Assembly (NCBI GenBank): GCA_023253615.1
Contig: JALRFZ010000784.1
Span: 1 to 8,580, forward strand
Direction of reading: 5' to 3'
Source: Verrucomicrobiales bacterium
Lineage (GTDB): Bacteria; Verrucomicrobiota; Verrucomicrobiia; Verrucomicrobiales; DEV007
Length of the DNA: 8,580 nt
The position numbers and the translations under genes were made by a program. Shown one piece after another: positions 1-7,656 of the stretch. The notes under the pieces were generated by a model. The model had not been told where the DNA came from. It was given only the letters and a program-made list of their open reading frames with translations, and did not search any database. The number at the start of each line of letters is the position of its first letter. Position 1 is the stretch's first letter.

Positions 1-2
1 AC

Positions 3-2588
3 ATCCCGCTCGCCTGCACCCCCGAGCCCTCCAGCGCCGCGCCGGTGACGGGGGCGGTCGAGCCCTGCGAGACGGAATTTGATTTCGCCAATACCGTGAC
101 CCGCCTCCATGAGGAGCCGCGCGTGACGAAACCCTACACCGAGGACGAATGGCGGACGATCGAAGCGCTCGGTCATGCCGTCGACGCGCGTCTCGTGAAG
201 GGCGATGTGCGTCTCACCATGGGGGGCGAGCCGACCTTTGTCTCGGTCGATGACATGGATGGAGACGAGTGGAACACCTCGGCCGACGGCGAGATGAAGC
301 GCACCCGCGCGATCGATCTGACCTGGCGTCTCCGCGATGCCTTCGCTCCCGGTGGCATGATCTGGTTCGGGGAAGGGAAGTGGTATCCCGGCGAGCCGGT
401 GCCGCGCTGGGCCTATGGCATTTTTTGGAGGAAAGACGGCTACCCGATGTGGCGATCGATCGCGACCCTCGCCGATCCTTCGAAACCGGGTCGCTACGGT
501 TACGAGGAGCCGGGCATCCTCACCCGTGGGATCGCCGAGGTCCTCGGGATCCCGCAGGACTGCGTGATGCCCGCGCTCGAGGACGTCGAATATTATCGCT
601 GGCGCGCCTCGACGCTGCCCCACTTCGAGAACGAACTCGAGGCCTCCGCCGATGACTCTCTGGAGCGCCGCACTTTGGCCGCCCTCGGCAAACGCGGGCT
701 CGAGGTGCCGAGCGGATACGTGCTACCGGTCTATCATCATCCGACCTCCCGTCGATGGACGGGGGCGCGCTGGCAGTTGAAGCGGGGCGATCTCTACCTC
801 ATCCCCGGATCTTCGGCGATGGGATTTCGTCTGCCCCTCGACTCGATCCGCAAGGCGACAGAGGAGGACATTCTCAAGGAGCGGATGCCGCTGAAGGACG
901 TTTTCCCCGATCTCGCTCCCGATCCGCTCAGCCTCTATGATGCGCCCGCGACGATGATGGACGACGGCTGGATCCCGCGCACCGCCTTGTCGGTGGAGAC
1001 GCGCGAAGGCCGCCTCCACGTCTTTTTCCCGCCGACCGCCACGCTCGAAGCCTATCTCGAGCTCCTCGCCGCGGTGGAGATGGCGGCGACGAAGGCAAAT
1101 CTCACCGTCGTCATCGAAGGCTACGAGCCGCCCCACGATCCGCGCATCGAGCGGCTGAAGGTGACACCCGATCCCGGCGTGATCGAGGTGAACATCCATC
1201 CCTCGGCCACCTGGGATGAGCTCGTCTCGCGCACCACCACCTTGTATGAGCAGGCCCGGCTCGCCCGGCTGGGGGCCGAGAAGTTCATGCTCGATGGCAA
1301 ACACAGCGGCACGGGCGGGGGGAACCACGTCGTGATCGGTGGAAAAACGCCGAAGGACAGTCCCTTCCTCCGCCGTCCCGATCTTCTCGCCAGTCTCGTG
1401 GCCTATTGGCAGAATCATCCGGGTCTGTCGTATCTCTTTTCGGGCCTGTTCATCGGACCGACGAGCCAGGCCCCGCGGGTCGATGAGACGCGCGATGATC
1501 GGTTGTTCGAGCTCGACATCGCCCTCGCCGCGCTCCGTCGTGGAGTCGATCCGCCCTGGATGGTCGATCGCATCATGCGGCACCTCCTCACCGATCTGAC
1601 GGGCAACACGCACCGCGCCGAGTTCTGCATCGACAAGCTCGCGTCACCCGATTCGGCGAGTGGATCGTTGGGCCTTGTCGAGCTGCGGGCTTTCGAAATG
1701 CCGCCGCATCTCCGCATGGCTCTCGTGCAGAGTTTGCTCGTGCGATCGCTCATCCTCCTCTTCTGGGAGAAACCCTATCGCCATTCCTCGGTGCGGTGGG
1801 GCACCGGCCTGCACGATCGTTTCATGCTGCCCCATTATGTGTGGGAGGACATCGAGGATGTCTGCGAGGATCTCCGCGCCGGCGGCATCGCTTTCGAGAC
1901 GGAATGGCTGCGTCCCTTCCTCGAATTCCGTTTTCCAAAGTTCGGCGCGGTGCACCATCACGGGATCGATCTCGAGCTGCGCGGTGCGCTCGAGCCCTGG
2001 CACGTCCTCGGCGAGGAATCGACCAGCCAGGGGACGGCCCGCTTCGTCGATTCGTCTCTCGAGCGGCTCCAGGTGCGCGTCAGCGGGCTCACCGAAGGGC
2101 GTCATGTGATCCTCTGCAACGGGCATCGCGTGCCGCTGAATCCCTCCGGACGAAACGGCGAGTGGGTCGGCGGAGTGCGCTTCAAGGCGTGGGCTCCGCC
2201 TTCGGCCCTGCATCCCATGATCGGCACGCAGACCCCGCTGGTCTTCGACATCGTCGATACCTTCAACCGGAGATCTCTCGGTGGCTGCGTCTACCACGTC
2301 AGCCATCCGGGCGGACGCAGCTACGACACCTTCCCCGTGAACGCGCGCGAGGCCGAGTCGCGCCGGGTCGCGCGATTCTGGAATGAAGGTCACAGCGCCG
2401 GTGTCATCGAGACGGCGGCGGTGAGCCGCGGGCGTGGGGGGGCAGGCTACTCTCCGGCCCATCATTTCGAGGACAACGCCGGGGGTGCCGAGATCCTCGT
2501 CGTACCGCCGGAGACCATCAGCTACGAATTCCCAAAAACCTTGGATTTGCGTCGCCCTTCCTATTTGCAAGTCGATGAAATGGACTAG
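3..2588 (+). CDS. Transglutaminase/DUF2126 putative amidoligase, 5'-partial
   Basis: This is the C-terminal 861 residues of a protein that normally runs to about 1,100 residues. The frame is open to the left edge. The first visible residues (IPLACTPEPSSAAPVTG) match the linker that follows the N-terminal transglutaminase core in this family, so that domain lies outside the window and the GTG at 45 is not the real start. The rest is the DUF2126 domain, predicted by others to be a glutamine-synthetase/GCS-fold amidoligase that forms amide bonds using ATP. Family hallmarks are present: RLTMGGEPTFVS (about 210-245), TPDPGVIEVNIHP (about 1164-1202), EKFMLDGKHSGTGGGNHVV (about 1278-1335), FSGLFIGPTSQAPRVDE (about 1438-1491), LEPWHVLGEE (about 1990-2020) and the terminal TLDLRRP. 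The last fits cleanly with the TAG stop, so the C-terminus is intact. There is no signal peptide in the visible part and it is probably cytosolic. The next gene starts 8 bases after the stop, in another frame, implying one operon. The family call is secure; the reaction is only predicted. Confidence 0.93.
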   Translation: MPLACTPEPSSAAPVTGAVEPCETEFDFANTVTRLHEEPRVTKPYTEDEWRTIEALGHAVDARLVKGDVRLTMGGEPTFVSVDDMDGDEWNTSADGEMKRTRAIDLTWRLRDAFAPGGMIWFGEGKWYPGEPVPRWAYGIFWRKDGYPMWRSIATLADPSKPGRYGYEEPGILTRGIAEVLGIPQDCVMPALEDVEYYRWRASTLPHFENELEASADDSLERRTLAALGKRGLEVPSGYVLPVYHHPTSRRWTGARWQLKRGDLYLIPGSSAMGFRLPLDSIRKATEEDILKERMPLKDVFPDLAPDPLSLYDAPATMMDDGWIPRTALSVETREGRLHVFFPPTATLEAYLELLAAVEMAATKANLTVVIEGYEPPHDPRIERLKVTPDPGVIEVNIHPSATWDELVSRTTTLYEQARLARLGAEKFMLDGKHSGTGGGNHVVIGGKTPKDSPFLRRPDLLASLVAYWQNHPGLSYLFSGLFIGPTSQAPRVDETRDDRLFELDIALAALRRGVDPPWMVDRIMRHLLTDLTGNTHRAEFCIDKLASPDSASGSLGLVELRAFEMPPHLRMALVQSLLVRSLILLFWEKPYRHSSVRWGTGLHDRFMLPHYVWEDIEDVCEDLRAGGIAFETEWLRPFLEFRFPKFGAVHHHGIDLELRGALEPWHVLGEESTSQGTARFVDSSLERLQVRVSGLTEGRHVILCNGHRVPLNPSGRNGEWVGGVRFKAWAPPSALHPMIGTQTPLVFDIVDTFNRRSLGGCVYHVSHPGGRSYDTFPVNAREAESRRVARFWNEGHSAGVIETAAVSRGRGGAGYSPAHHFEDNAGGAEILVVPPETISYEFPKTLDLRRPSYLQVDEMD

Positions 2589-2596
2589 CTTGGCGG

Positions 2597-5113
2597 ATGA
2601 ATGGGATCGCGACGCCCCGCGGGGGGCTTATCGACGTGAACGTGCCTCCTGAGCTCTACCGGCCCGGGGAGGGCATTCGCGACGAGGCTTTGCGCCCCGA
2701 TGGCGTGCCCGTGCACGGGTGGGGGGAATTCTTCGAATCCTATCAGCGGCACGGAGCGGCCGGCTTGGTGGAATGGCGCGAGGTGGCCTTGCGGATCTCG
2801 CGCGACCGGGGGCTCGCCTACCGGCCTGATCGCGGGGAGGGACCCCATTGGTCGCTCGATCCCATTCCGTGGATTTTCTCTCCCGAGGAATGGAAGGGAA
2901 TCGAAAACGGCGTCGCGCAAATGCTCCGGCTTTCCGCCGCGATCCTGGCCGACCTTTATGGACCGCAGACCCTGCTCGATCGCGGCCTGATCCCGGCTTC
3001 GATCATCCTCGGACACCGCGGATTTCTGCGCGCCCTACACGATAGTCCTCCCGGTGAAAGGATCATCGGTCTGGGGCTCACCGCCTTCGACCTCGCCCGC
3101 GGTCCGGGAGGCAGCACCTACATCCTCAATGGTCGCTTCGATTGTCCCTACGGTCTCGGGGTCGCGCTGGAGAATCGCACCGTCATCAACCGTGTCTTGC
3201 CGAATCTCTTCCGACGCTGCCAGGTGAGGAGGATCGGATACTTCTTCAACGAGTGGTTCGATTACCTCGCCGAACGTTCACCGCGTGGCGCGGAGAATTC
3301 GCGCATCGTCATTCTCGATTCCGACAACGGCAGCGAAAGTTCCGAGATCGGATTCCTCGCCAACTATTGTGGCATCACCCGGGTGCTTCCCTCGGACCTG
3401 ACCGTCCGCAACAGCAGCGTTTGGCTGAAGGCGCTCAGCGGTCTGATGCCGGTGGACGTGATCTGGAAGGTCACGCACGGTCGCGATCTCGATCCGCTCG
3501 AGGCGAATTGGCGCCTCACCGCCGAGGGCGTGCCCGGCATGTTCGAGGCGATCCGTCGCGGCACCGTGGCAGTGGCGAGCCATCCCGGCGCCGAGGTCCT
3601 CCAGAGTCCCGGACTCTTTCCCTTCCTCGCGAAGCTCTGCCGCGAGTTGCTCGGCGAAGATCTCGCCCTCACCCCCGCGGAGACCTGGTGGTGCGGTGAT
3701 CCCGCTTCGAAAAAGCACGTCCTCGCGAATCTTTCCGGCATGGTCATCAAGTCGGTCGGACACCATCGCGATTTCCGCACCCGCTACGGACAGCGTCTCT
3801 CCGGCTACGAGCTGGCGGAGCTGCGCGCCCGGATCGAGGCCGATCCCGAGCGCTACGTGGGGCAGGAGGAATTGCAGATCTCCACCGTGCCGACTTCCCG
3901 CGACGGCGGGCTCGTGCCACGGGGCGCGGTGATGCGGAGCTTTGCCTTCCTCGATGCCAAGGGCGATCCCCGCGTCATGCCCGGTGGACTGGGGCGCGTC
4001 AGCACGGCCGAGGGAGTCATCATTTCCACCCGCGAATCGGGCGAGTCGAAGGATATCTGGGTCCGCTCCCATTCGCCCGACGCGCCGATCAGCATCGAGC
4101 GAAGGCTCGAGCAATCGCGCGTCATCAGTCCCGAGGTCGTGCCGAGCCGACGAGGAGAAAATCTCTACTGGGCCGGCCGCTACGGCGAGCGCACCGATTC
4201 GATCGCGCGTTTCGCGAACCGGCTCGTGATCGGGCGAACCGCGGGATTCTCCTACGGACGGAACCTCGAGGCGAAACACGAGAAGACCCTCGTCGAGGCG
4301 CTTTTCCGCGTCTTCGAGGCCGATCTCTGGATCGCCAAGGTCACTGATCCTGACAAACGTCTCTCGTTGATCCTCGCCGATCCGAATTGTCCCGCCGGGG
4401 TGGGACCGAACGTGAGCAGCTTCTACCGGGCCTGCATGGCGGCGCGGGAGGAATGGTCGCTCACCTCCATCCTCGCGATCGAATCCGCGCGGAACCGTTG
4501 GTTCGCCCGCACCGCGGGCGAGTTCGAGTCGCCTTATCGTTACGAGAATGAGTTGCAGAATCTCGCCCTGCACCTCGCCGCCTTCCACGGCCTGAATCTC
4601 GATTCCATGACCCGTGACGAGGCCTGGGGCCTGCTTGATGCCGGTGCCCGGATGGAGCGCATGTCCATTCTCGTCAGCCTGCTCGCCTACATCCTCGAAG
4701 TCGACGAGCCGGCACCGATGGGCACGCTCTTGAATGAGTCCGTCCTTTTCGTCTCGGACAGCCTTGGCACCTATCAGAGCAAGTTCCACTCCGTGCCGAC
4801 GACGGATTACGCGCTGCGTTTGTTGCTCGGTGAGGAGGATTATCCGCGCTCGATGCATTATCTCCTCGAGCGTCTCGAGAATGTCCTCCAGAAGCTGAAG
4901 GCGCCGGCGCGCAGTGCGCCGCCGCACGAGCGGGTCGCTCCGATGCGGGCGGATCTCGACGCCTTCCTCGCGAGGCTGGAGGATGAGGAGGAATTCGGTG
5001 CGGCCAAGCGGCGCGAAGCCCTCGCCTTCCTCCACTCGATGCGCGACCGGCTCAACGAGCTGCACGATTACCTCACCATCAGTTACTTCAGCCATGTCGG
5101 CTACCACGGTTGA
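2597..5113 (+). CDS. Circularly permuted ATP-grasp type 2 / alpha-E (DUF403) fusion protein
   Basis: This 838-residue protein has two domains. Residues about 15-495 form a circularly permuted ATP-grasp domain (DUF404/DUF407, COG2308 type), a fold that usually joins a carboxylate to an amine using ATP. Residues about 515-835 form the helical alpha-E domain (DUF403), marked by ENLYWAGRYGERTDSIARF at 521-539 and SMTRDEAWGLLDAGARMERM at 670-689. Retained ATP-grasp signatures include FDLARGP (164-170), ALENR (190-194), TWWCGD (363-368), VIK with Lys385, MPGGLGRVS (461-469) and SKDIWV (484-489). Two other motifs are altered: the segment usually close to W-V-L-E/A-D-R-T-Q-A-P-S-G reads ILNGRFDCPYG (176-186), and the usual RRVDxxxxDPLEL reads KVTHGRDLDPLEA (291-303). 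The consensus is from memory. Length is normal for the fused form. The ATG at 2597 follows the upstream stop by 8 bases with only a weak GGCGG ahead of it, which suggests translational coupling. No export signal is seen. The role is inferred to be peptide or amide ligation with the flanking amidoligase and transglutaminase; whether the ATP-grasp domain is active is uncertain. Confidence 0.92.
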   Translation: MNGIATPRGGLIDVNVPPELYRPGEGIRDEALRPDGVPVHGWGEFFESYQRHGAAGLVEWREVALRISRDRGLAYRPDRGEGPHWSLDPIPWIFSPEEWKGIENGVAQMLRLSAAILADLYGPQTLLDRGLIPASIILGHRGFLRALHDSPPGERIIGLGLTAFDLARGPGGSTYILNGRFDCPYGLGVALENRTVINRVLPNLFRRCQVRRIGYFFNEWFDYLAERSPRGAENSRIVILDSDNGSESSEIGFLANYCGITRVLPSDLTVRNSSVWLKALSGLMPVDVIWKVTHGRDLDPLEANWRLTAEGVPGMFEAIRRGTVAVASHPGAEVLQSPGLFPFLAKLCRELLGEDLALTPAETWWCGDPASKKHVLANLSGMVIKSVGHHRDFRTRYGQRLSGYELAELRARIEADPERYVGQEELQISTVPTSRDGGLVPRGAVMRSFAFLDAKGDPRVMPGGLGRVSTAEGVIISTRESGESKDIWVRSHSPDAPISIERRLEQSRVISPEVVPSRRGENLYWAGRYGERTDSIARFANRLVIGRTAGFSYGRNLEAKHEKTLVEALFRVFEADLWIAKVTDPDKRLSLILADPNCPAGVGPNVSSFYRACMAAREEWSLTSILAIESARNRWFARTAGEFESPYRYENELQNLALHLAAFHGLNLDSMTRDEAWGLLDAGARMERMSILVSLLAYILEVDEPAPMGTLLNESVLFVSDSLGTYQSKFHSVPTTDYALRLLLGEEDYPRSMHYLLERLENVLQKLKAPARSAPPHERVAPMRADLDAFLARLEDEEEFGAAKRREALAFLHSMRDRLNELHDYLTISYFSHVGYHG

Positions 5114-5117
5114 TTCC

Positions 5118-5124
5118 GGAGAGA
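5118..5124 (+). promoter_or_regulatory. Shine-Dalgarno site of the transglutaminase gene
   Basis: GGAGAGA sits 4 bases before the ATG at 5129, inside the 15-base gap after the ATP-grasp/alpha-E stop codon. It is the clearest ribosome binding site in the window and supports the start at 5129 over the second in-frame ATG at 5135. Confidence 0.6.
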
Positions 5125-5128
5125 CGCG

Positions 5129-6007
5129 ATGAACATGGTCCGCTACCGCATCCGCCACCGCACCGCCTACAGCTATTCGGGCCGGATCGATCTCTATCAC
5201 AGCCTCGCCCACCTGCGTCCGCGCGAGGACGAGGGGCAGGAGACGCTCGCCCACTGCATCGAGGTGCTGCCCGAGCCGAAGGTGCGCGCCGAGAGGAAGG
5301 ACAGCTTTGGCAACATCACCAACTACTTCTCGATCGAGCAATCGCACGATTTTCTGGAAGTGATCGCCACCACCACCGTGCTGCGTCCGGAAGTGACGGT
5401 GCGGCTGCCCGATTCGGGCGTCGCGTGGGATGATCTCGTGGTCGCCCCGGGTGAAAAGGATGCCTCGGGCGTGAGGCTTGGCAATTACCTGCTTCCGACC
5501 CCCGCCTTTCCTTCGTTTGCTTCGGTCACCGAGTTTCTTGCGCCTTCGCTGATTCCCGGACGCGAGACGATGGATCTGGTGAACGAGGTGATGAAGCGGA
5601 TCTTCACGGAGTTCAAATACAAACCCGGCGCGACCGATACCGGCACGCCGCTCGAGACCGTGATGCAACAGCGTGAAGGGGTTTGTCAGGATTTCTCGCA
5701 CGTCATGATCGCCGCGCTCCGTTCCATCGGCATCCCGGTGCGTTACGTCAGCGGCTACCTCGAGACCCTGCCGCCTCCGGGACAGGCCAAGCTGCAGGGA
5801 GCCGACGCCAGCCACGCGTGGGTCGAGGCGTGGACGCCCGCCACCGGGTGGGTCGGCTTTGATCCGACGAACAATCTTCTCCCCGGATCCAGGCACGTGA
5901 AGATCTGCCACGGGCGCGATTATTTCGACGTGCAGCCGCTGAAGGGCATCTTCCTCGGCACGGGGATGCAGACCCTCCTCGTCGAGGTGGACGTGGAGAG
6001 AATGTGA
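5129..6007 (+). CDS. Transglutaminase-like cysteine protein (bacterial transglutaminase N-terminal + core domains)
   Basis: This 292-residue protein has the standard two-part layout of the small bacterial transglutaminase-like family. Residues about 3-85 form the beta-rich N-terminal domain (YRIRHRTAYSYSG, then a DSFGN turn at 58-62). Residues about 140-250 form the transglutaminase core. The catalytic triad is visible: Cys186 in GVCQDFSH, His229 in ASHAWVEAW and Asp245 in GFDPTNN. Such enzymes act on amide bonds by a papain-like thiol mechanism, as hydrolases or acyl-transferases. The C-terminal segment with GRDYFDVQPLKG (262-273) is also typical. There is no signal peptide, so cytosolic action is likely. 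The gene follows the ATP-grasp/alpha-E gene by 15 bases, and this order (DUF2126 protein, ATP-grasp/alpha-E, small transglutaminase) is recurrent in bacteria. A second transglutaminase domain is expected in the truncated first gene, so the operon would carry two. The actual substrate is unknown; release or transfer of the ligated peptide is an inference. Confidence 0.95.
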   Translation: MNMVRYRIRHRTAYSYSGRIDLYHSLAHLRPREDEGQETLAHCIEVLPEPKVRAERKDSFGNITNYFSIEQSHDFLEVIATTTVLRPEVTVRLPDSGVAWDDLVVAPGEKDASGVRLGNYLLPTPAFPSFASVTEFLAPSLIPGRETMDLVNEVMKRIFTEFKYKPGATDTGTPLETVMQQREGVCQDFSHVMIAALRSIGIPVRYVSGYLETLPPPGQAKLQGADASHAWVEAWTPATGWVGFDPTNNLLPGSRHVKICHGRDYFDVQPLKGIFLGTGMQTLLVEVDVERM

Positions 6008-6041
6008 CGGCGCGATACGGCCGGACGCCATCGCGGCGCTT

Positions 6042-6056
6042 CCGGGCCTTGCCCGG
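6042..6056 (+). terminator. Short GC hairpin in the gap after the transglutaminase gene
   Basis: CCGGGC-CTT-GCCCGG forms a perfect 6-base-pair all-GC stem with a 3-base loop, 35 bases after the transglutaminase stop. No T-run follows, so it is not a classic intrinsic terminator. It lies in the 83-base gap (6008-6090), the longest non-coding stretch in the window, between the ligase unit and the exported-protein genes. It could weaken read-through or be chance in GC-rich DNA. I see no convincing promoter in the same gap. Confidence 0.25.
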
Positions 6057-6090
6057 CGTCGGTGCCATTGTGCATGATCGCCTTCGCCGC

Positions 6091-7635
6091 ATGAAACGAT
6101 CCCTCTTCACGCTACTTTTCGCCTCGACCCTCTCCGGCGCCGATCACGTCGCCTATTGGAAAGAGGCAAAGGATCCGGTCACCGTTCCCGCCGGCGATAT
6201 TTTTGCTTTTGATCGGGGAGACTTTTCGCTCTCCCTGTGGCTCAAGGCCGATGCGGGACCAGGTGGCGATCTGGTGAGCCGCTATGATCCCGCCAAACGC
6301 CGCGGTTTTCACCTCTCTTTGAAAAGCAATCCGGGTGTTACCTCGAATCAGGCGAACTGGCGTCATCTCCAGTTCGGGATCGACGATCATCGCGACTCCG
6401 TCTGGACCGCCTGCGGCCGGCCTGGAAAGGCGCTCTTCGCCTTCGCCCTCGCCGTACACGAAGGAGCGCTCTATGCCGGCACCTGCGAGCCGGGCAAGGA
6501 CGAGCGAGGCCGCGTCTACCGATACGACGGCGACGATCGTTGGATCGATTGCGGAGCCCCCGATGGCTCGAACAGCGTCACCGCGCTCGCCGTGTTTGAA
6601 GGATCGCTTTACGCCGGCACCGGGAAATATCGCGTTGCAGGCTCCTCCTTGCCCGAGTCGGAGAATACGACGTTGGGAGGAAAGATCTTCCGATACGGGG
6701 GAGGGGATCGGTGGATCGAATGCGGCCAACTCCCCGAAACCGAGGCCGTGGGAGGGCTCGTCGTGCACGAGGGAAAACTCCATGCTTCGTCGCTCTACAA
6801 ACCGGCGGGTTTCTTCCGCTACGAGGGCGGCATACAATGGACGAATCTGCCCGTTCCCAGCGGTCCTGACACGACCACACGGGAAACCGTCTCGAAGCGT
6901 GTCGTGCCCCTCACGGTGCATGGTGGATCCGTTTATGCGGGCAGCTACGATGGCGGCCACGTTTACCGCTTCGACGGCACGGGATGGACCAACTGCGGCC
7001 GGCTCGGCGAGAACACCCAGACCTATTCCTTCGCCTCCCTCGGGGGAGCCCTCACGGTCGGCACCTGGCCGAGCGGGCGGGTCTACCGCTTCGATGGGAT
7101 CGACCGGTGGACCGATCTCGGCCGCCTCGGTGAAGAGCTCGAGGTGATGGGTATGCTCGTCCACAACGGGCGGTTTCTCGCCGGCACCCTGCCGCTCGCC
7201 GAAGTCCACGAGCATGAAGGCGGCACCACCTGGAAACGCCTCGCCCGTCTCGACCTGACTCCGGATGTGAAATACCGCCGTGCCTGGACCATGGCCGAGC
7301 ACGATGGACGCGTTTACGTCAGCACCCTGCCCTCCGGCGTGATCCATTCCTTCGCCGCCGGCACGCAGGTGCAGTGGGGGCATTCGCTTTCCGAGGCATG
7401 GCACCATGTCGCGGCGGTGAAAACGTCGGGATCGCTGGCACTTTATCTCGATGGCAAGGAGGTGGCACGCCGCGAGGTCGATCCCGCGGATTACGATCTC
7501 GCGAACGAGGTTCCCCTGCGCGTTGGAGACGGGAGGAACGGTCCCGTCGGGGGAATGATGCGGGACGTGCGGGTCCATCGGGAAGCCCTGACGAAGGAAG
7601 CGATCGCGGATCTGGCGGCCGGGACGCCGGAGTGA
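6091..7635 (+). CDS. Exported LamG-like protein with an inserted seven-blade propeller, function unknown
   Basis: This 514-residue protein starts with a short signal peptide (MKRSLFTLLFASTLSGA, likely cut before Asp18), so it is periplasmic, surface-bound or secreted. Residues about 18-103 resemble the first half of a concanavalin/LamG-3 jelly roll (FSLSLWLKADAGPGGDLVSRYD). Residues about 431-511 resemble its second half (AWHHVAAVKTSGSLALYLDGKEVARRE, then MMRDVRVHREALTKEAI). Between them lie about seven propeller-type repeats built on a pattern of VHEGxLYAGT, GxVYRYDG and WxxCG, with Trp at 105, 151, 208, 250, 299, 340 and 381. I chose the ATG at 6091 because it gives a clean signal peptide. 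The GTG at 6004 would add an Arg-rich leader and overlap the previous gene; a GTG at 6070 is also in frame. No Shine-Dalgarno is evident. No catalytic motif is recognised; carbohydrate or protein binding is the usual role of LamG domains. The next gene starts 21 bases downstream, so the two are probably co-transcribed. Confidence 0.88.
   Translation: MKRSLFTLLFASTLSGADHVAYWKEAKDPVTVPAGDIFAFDRGDFSLSLWLKADAGPGGDLVSRYDPAKRRGFHLSLKSNPGVTSNQANWRHLQFGIDDHRDSVWTACGRPGKALFAFALAVHEGALYAGTCEPGKDERGRVYRYDGDDRWIDCGAPDGSNSVTALAVFEGSLYAGTGKYRVAGSSLPESENTTLGGKIFRYGGGDRWIECGQLPETEAVGGLVVHEGKLHASSLYKPAGFFRYEGGIQWTNLPVPSGPDTTTRETVSKRVVPLTVHGGSVYAGSYDGGHVYRFDGTGWTNCGRLGENTQTYSFASLGGALTVGTWPSGRVYRFDGIDRWTDLGRLGEELEVMGMLVHNGRFLAGTLPLAEVHEHEGGTTWKRLARLDLTPDVKYRRAWTMAEHDGRVYVSTLPSGVIHSFAAGTQVQWGHSLSEAWHHVAAVKTSGSLALYLDGKEVARREVDPADYDLANEVPLRVGDGRNGPVGGMMRDVRVHREALTKEAIADLAAGTPE
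6403..7380 (+). repeat. Array of about seven propeller blade repeats within the LamG-like protein
   Basis: The protein-level repeats are 40-57 residues long, divergent at DNA level, and cover residues about 105-430. Approximate blades are 116-161, 162-218, 219-269, 270-309, 310-350, 351-397 and 398-430. Each has an outer hydrophobic strand with an EG or GG turn (AVHEGALYAGT, AVFEGSLYAGT, TVHGGSVYAGS), a V-[YF]-R-[YF]-[DG]-G strand, and a Trp-starting last strand (WIDCG, WIECG, WTNCG, WTDLG). The stray WTACG strand at 105-109, before blade 1, may complete blade 7 in the usual 'velcro' closure. Blade count is by eye. Confidence 0.75.
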
Positions 7636-7656
7636 GGCAGGCCGCGCCGACCAAAG

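Noticed and set aside
45..47. GTG at 45 as the start of the first gene
   Set aside because: The frame is open upstream to position 3, and those residues match the family's inter-domain linker, so the gene begins before the window.
723..2570. Two minus-strand open frames of about 300 codons (723-1613 and 1644-2570)
   Set aside because: Both are antisense to the well-supported DUF2126 gene, with low-complexity basic and acidic translations and no motif.
3278..6031. A 917-codon open frame on the minus strand
   Set aside because: It lies wholly opposite two genes with clear family motifs, and its translation (rich in Arg, His, Gly and Glu) shows no recognisable domain. Long antisense frames are common in GC-rich coding DNA.
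6004..6090. N-terminal extension of the LamG-like protein from GTG at 6004
   Set aside because: It would overlap the transglutaminase stop and put an Arg-rich leader ahead of a good signal peptide that starts at the ATG at 6091.
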